Part shown: one piece after another, positions 13,824 through 15,040 of the stretch
Layout of the letters: each line of letters starts with the position of its first letter
Position numbering within the stretch: the first letter of the stretch is position 1
From: Pseudomonadota bacterium
GTDB taxonomy: Bacteria > Desulfobacterota > Syntrophia > Syntrophales > JADFWA01
Assembly (NCBI GenBank): GCA_030612385.1
Contig: JAUWNZ010000007.1
Location: forward strand, 1-15,040
Length of the DNA: 15,040 nt
Direction: 5' to 3'
Translations under genes and position numbers: made by a program
Notes under the pieces: model-generated
What the model saw: only the letters and a program-made list of their open reading frames with translations
Databases searched by the model: none
Told to the model about the DNA's origin: nothing

Positions 13824-14665
13824 TGCAAAAGAAGTCCTTACAACTTTTAGAACAAGTAAAAGAAATCATCGAGAGCTACGACTTTGCCCTTACCCTGAGG
13901 CAGATTTATTATCAGCTTGTGGCCAGGCAGATCATACCGAACCAGCAAAGCTCTTACATGAAGCTGTCAAGACTGTGTGTGATCGGTAGGGACGAGGGGA
14001 TATTGCCAGAGGACGCCTTTGCTGACAGGTTAAGACAGGTTGATAAACCGGATTAATACTTTGACCTTAGCGCCTTCATGGACGTAGTGAAAGAATCGTA
14101 TCGTAAAGACAAGTGGCAAGACCAGGACGATTATATCGAGATATGGACAGAGAAGGACGCCCTCAGAAGTGTGCTGACGCAGATCACCTATCCAGATGAC
14201 GTAAACTTAATGGTGGTCAGGGGGCAGGTAAGCCGGACTGCTATATATGAAAGCTATAGACGGTTTGCTGAAGAAATAGACAAAGGTAAGGACTGTTACC
14301 TTTATTACGCAGGGGACTTTGACCCTTCCGGCTTTTCTATTTACCACAGCCTGACAGAAAGAATCACAAACTATGGCGATGCCGGGGAATGGATAACATT
14401 TGAAAGAATAGCATTAACACCTGAGCAGATAGAACAATATGACCTGCCTTCCGATCCTGGCAAGCAATCAGACCCCAACTACAAACGCTTTGTTGCTGAA
14501 TATGGTGATAACGTGGTTGAACTCGACTCGCTGCCGCCGGATGTTTTGAGGGGCCTTGTCGAAAGATACATCAAAATACATATCAATCGTCATGTTTTAG
14601 AGCAAGTAAAAGAAACTGAAATTGAAGAGCAAGCATGGCTACGAGACTTGATAGAGAAAATATAA
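13823..14665 (+). pseudogene. TOPRIM-domain protein gene interrupted by one in-frame TAA
   Basis: Two open frames, 13823-14056 (77 aa) and 14057-14665, lie in the same reading frame and are divided only by the TAA at 14054-14056. Together they form one 280-codon gene. The first part has a winged-helix-like ALTLRQIYYQLVARQIIPNQ. The second shows W-x-x-Q, EIWTEKDAL (Glu110) and YAGDFDPSG (Asp165 and Asp167), the TOPRIM acidic residues, resembling Topo VI A-like or phage TOPRIM proteins. No Shine-Dalgarno precedes the second half (ATG at 14078), so it is unlikely to be translated alone. Causes could be a recent nonsense mutation, a sequencing error or stop read-through. Apart from the stop the frame is undamaged. 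The molecular function of the family is not known to me. Confidence 0.7.
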
Positions 14666-14679
14666 ACAGGAGGTTTACC

Positions 14680-14904
14680 ATGGCTGAGAAAAAGAAGAAA
14701 AACGAGGATATCTTTACTCAAAAAAAAGAAATGAAAAAGAAAGTTGGGAAACCCCTGAAATATACGCCTGAAAGTCTTCAGAAGGCTTGCGATGATTATT
14801 TTGCTGGTGCAACGGTAGGCCAAATATACAGTTACAGGACTGGGGCTTGTTGTGGGTAGCAAGCAACTGATTCAGGATTATGAGAAGCGCCCGGAGTATA
14901 TGGT
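14680..14904 (+). pseudogene. Phage terminase small subunit-like gene, frameshifted and truncated by an IS
   Basis: The start at 14680 has AGGAGG (14669-14674). Frame 1 reads a Lys-rich head then KKVGKPLKYTPESLQKACDDYFAGA, the start typical of small-terminase proteins (GRP-x-KYTPE...YF), and stops at 14857-14859. From 14822 another frame continues the family as KYTVTGLGLVVGSKQLIQDY, then EKRPEYMV, until the insertion sequence at about 14905. A TAG at 14816-14818 in that second frame places the shift at about 14819-14825. Small terminases recognise pac or cos DNA for packaging; satellites carry their own to redirect helper capsids. This copy is surely inactive, since it lacks its 3' half. Confidence 0.65.
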
Positions 14905-15040
14905 TGTGCTAACCTAAAATTGACCAGCAAAAGGGGTTTGTGCTAACCCAAAATTGACCACCCGGAGCAGTTCATTTCCTGTTAAGATGGTTTATTGAAA
15001 ACCATTGAGATAGGAGGAAAAGGAGTTGCTTAGAATGGAT
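14905..15040 (+). mobile_element. Left end of an IS21-family insertion sequence
   Basis: Starting with TG at 14905, two 22-bp copies of a TGTGCTAACC...AAAATTGACCA sequence occur at 14905-14926 and 14939-14960, differing at one base. Multiple terminal repeats with this wording are characteristic of IS21-family ends. A transposase gene begins at 15026. The IS interrupts the terminase small-subunit gene; its right end lies beyond the window. Confidence 0.8.
15026..15040 (+). CDS. istA: Start of IS21-family transposase IstA (cut by window end)
   Basis: TTG at 15026 reads MLRMD, the usual opening of many IS21 IstA transposases. AGGAGG at 15012-15017 is at good spacing, with a second AGGAG at 15021-15025. 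The ATG at 15035 is an alternative start. Only five codons are visible, so the call rests on the IS21-type terminal repeats just upstream. Confidence 0.6.

Larger units (their letters stand above)
7425..15040 (+). mobile_element. Integrated phage-satellite-like (PICI-like) or prophage element, right end not in window
   Basis: The element runs from the tRNA-Leu fragment to beyond the window end. Gene content in order is tyrosine integrase, unknown 280-aa protein, AlpA-like regulator, primase-helicase with candidate iterons, small TubC-N-like protein, zinc-ribbon protein, HTH protein, TOPRIM protein (interrupted), and terminase small subunit (broken by a frameshift and an IS21-family insertion). 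Integrase, AlpA-like protein, replicase and small terminase together recall phage-inducible chromosomal islands of Gram-negative bacteria. No capsid, tail, portal or large terminase gene is seen, but about half the element may be missing, so a decayed prophage is possible. Confidence 0.75.

Noticed and set aside
14078..14665. Independent gene starting at the ATG at 14078
   Set aside because: There is no ribosome-binding site, and the family sequence continues upstream in the same frame across the TAA, so it is the second part of one gene.

Overview
The window joins two different regions. Bases 1 to about 7424 are ordinary chromosome. They carry, all on the + strand, a DHH/DHHA1 oligoribonuclease (nrnA), truB, rpsO, pnp, an M16 processing-type peptidase and a DUF4213/DUF364 protein. 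The order nrnA-truB-rpsO-pnp-M16 is the familiar RNA-processing/translation cluster of many bacteria. The PNPase sequence style suggests Desulfobacterota (former Deltaproteobacteria, perhaps a Syntrophia-like lineage). That taxonomic call is inference from memory of protein families only.

The chromosomal gaps are rich in repeats. Two copies of a long imperfect inverted repeat built from GGCTGAA-type heptamers flank pnp and share an identical 56-bp core. There are also several short perfect palindromes, and a 180-bp element with 20-bp terminal inverted repeats (MITE-like) lies after the DUF364 gene.

From 7425 onward the window is an integrated mobile element. Its left boundary is a 61-bp 3' fragment of a tRNA-Leu(CAA) gene on the minus strand. 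The fragment keeps the anticodon arm, variable arm, T arm and acceptor 3' strand with CCA, but has no D arm or 5' acceptor strand. This is what the distal attachment site of a tRNA-targeting island looks like. The restored full tRNA-Leu should sit at the other end, off the right of the window. Inside, all on the + strand, are a tyrosine integrase, an unrecognised 280-aa protein, an AlpA/excisionase-like small DNA-binding protein, a DUF3854/TOPRIM plus P-loop ATPase primase-helicase, a TubC-N-like small protein, a zinc-ribbon protein, a second excisionase-like HTH protein, a TOPRIM protein gene interrupted by one in-frame TAA, and a phage terminase small-subunit gene. The terminase gene is frameshifted and then cut by an IS21-family insertion sequence, whose istA starts at the window edge.

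The set int, AlpA-like regulator, primase-replicase and small terminase resembles phage-inducible chromosomal islands (phage satellites). A decayed prophage cannot be excluded because the right half is not visible. The most interesting signal is a cluster of CGACGATA-type repeats in the last 230 bp of the primase gene. The repeat is kept in different reading frames and on both strands, so it looks selected as DNA: probably the element's iteron origin, followed by an A-rich tract. Other points of note are a duplicated C-terminal gene tail, a terminator-like hairpin embedding the Shine-Dalgarno of the AlpA-like gene, and an integrase promoter with a perfect palindrome between its -35 and -10 boxes.
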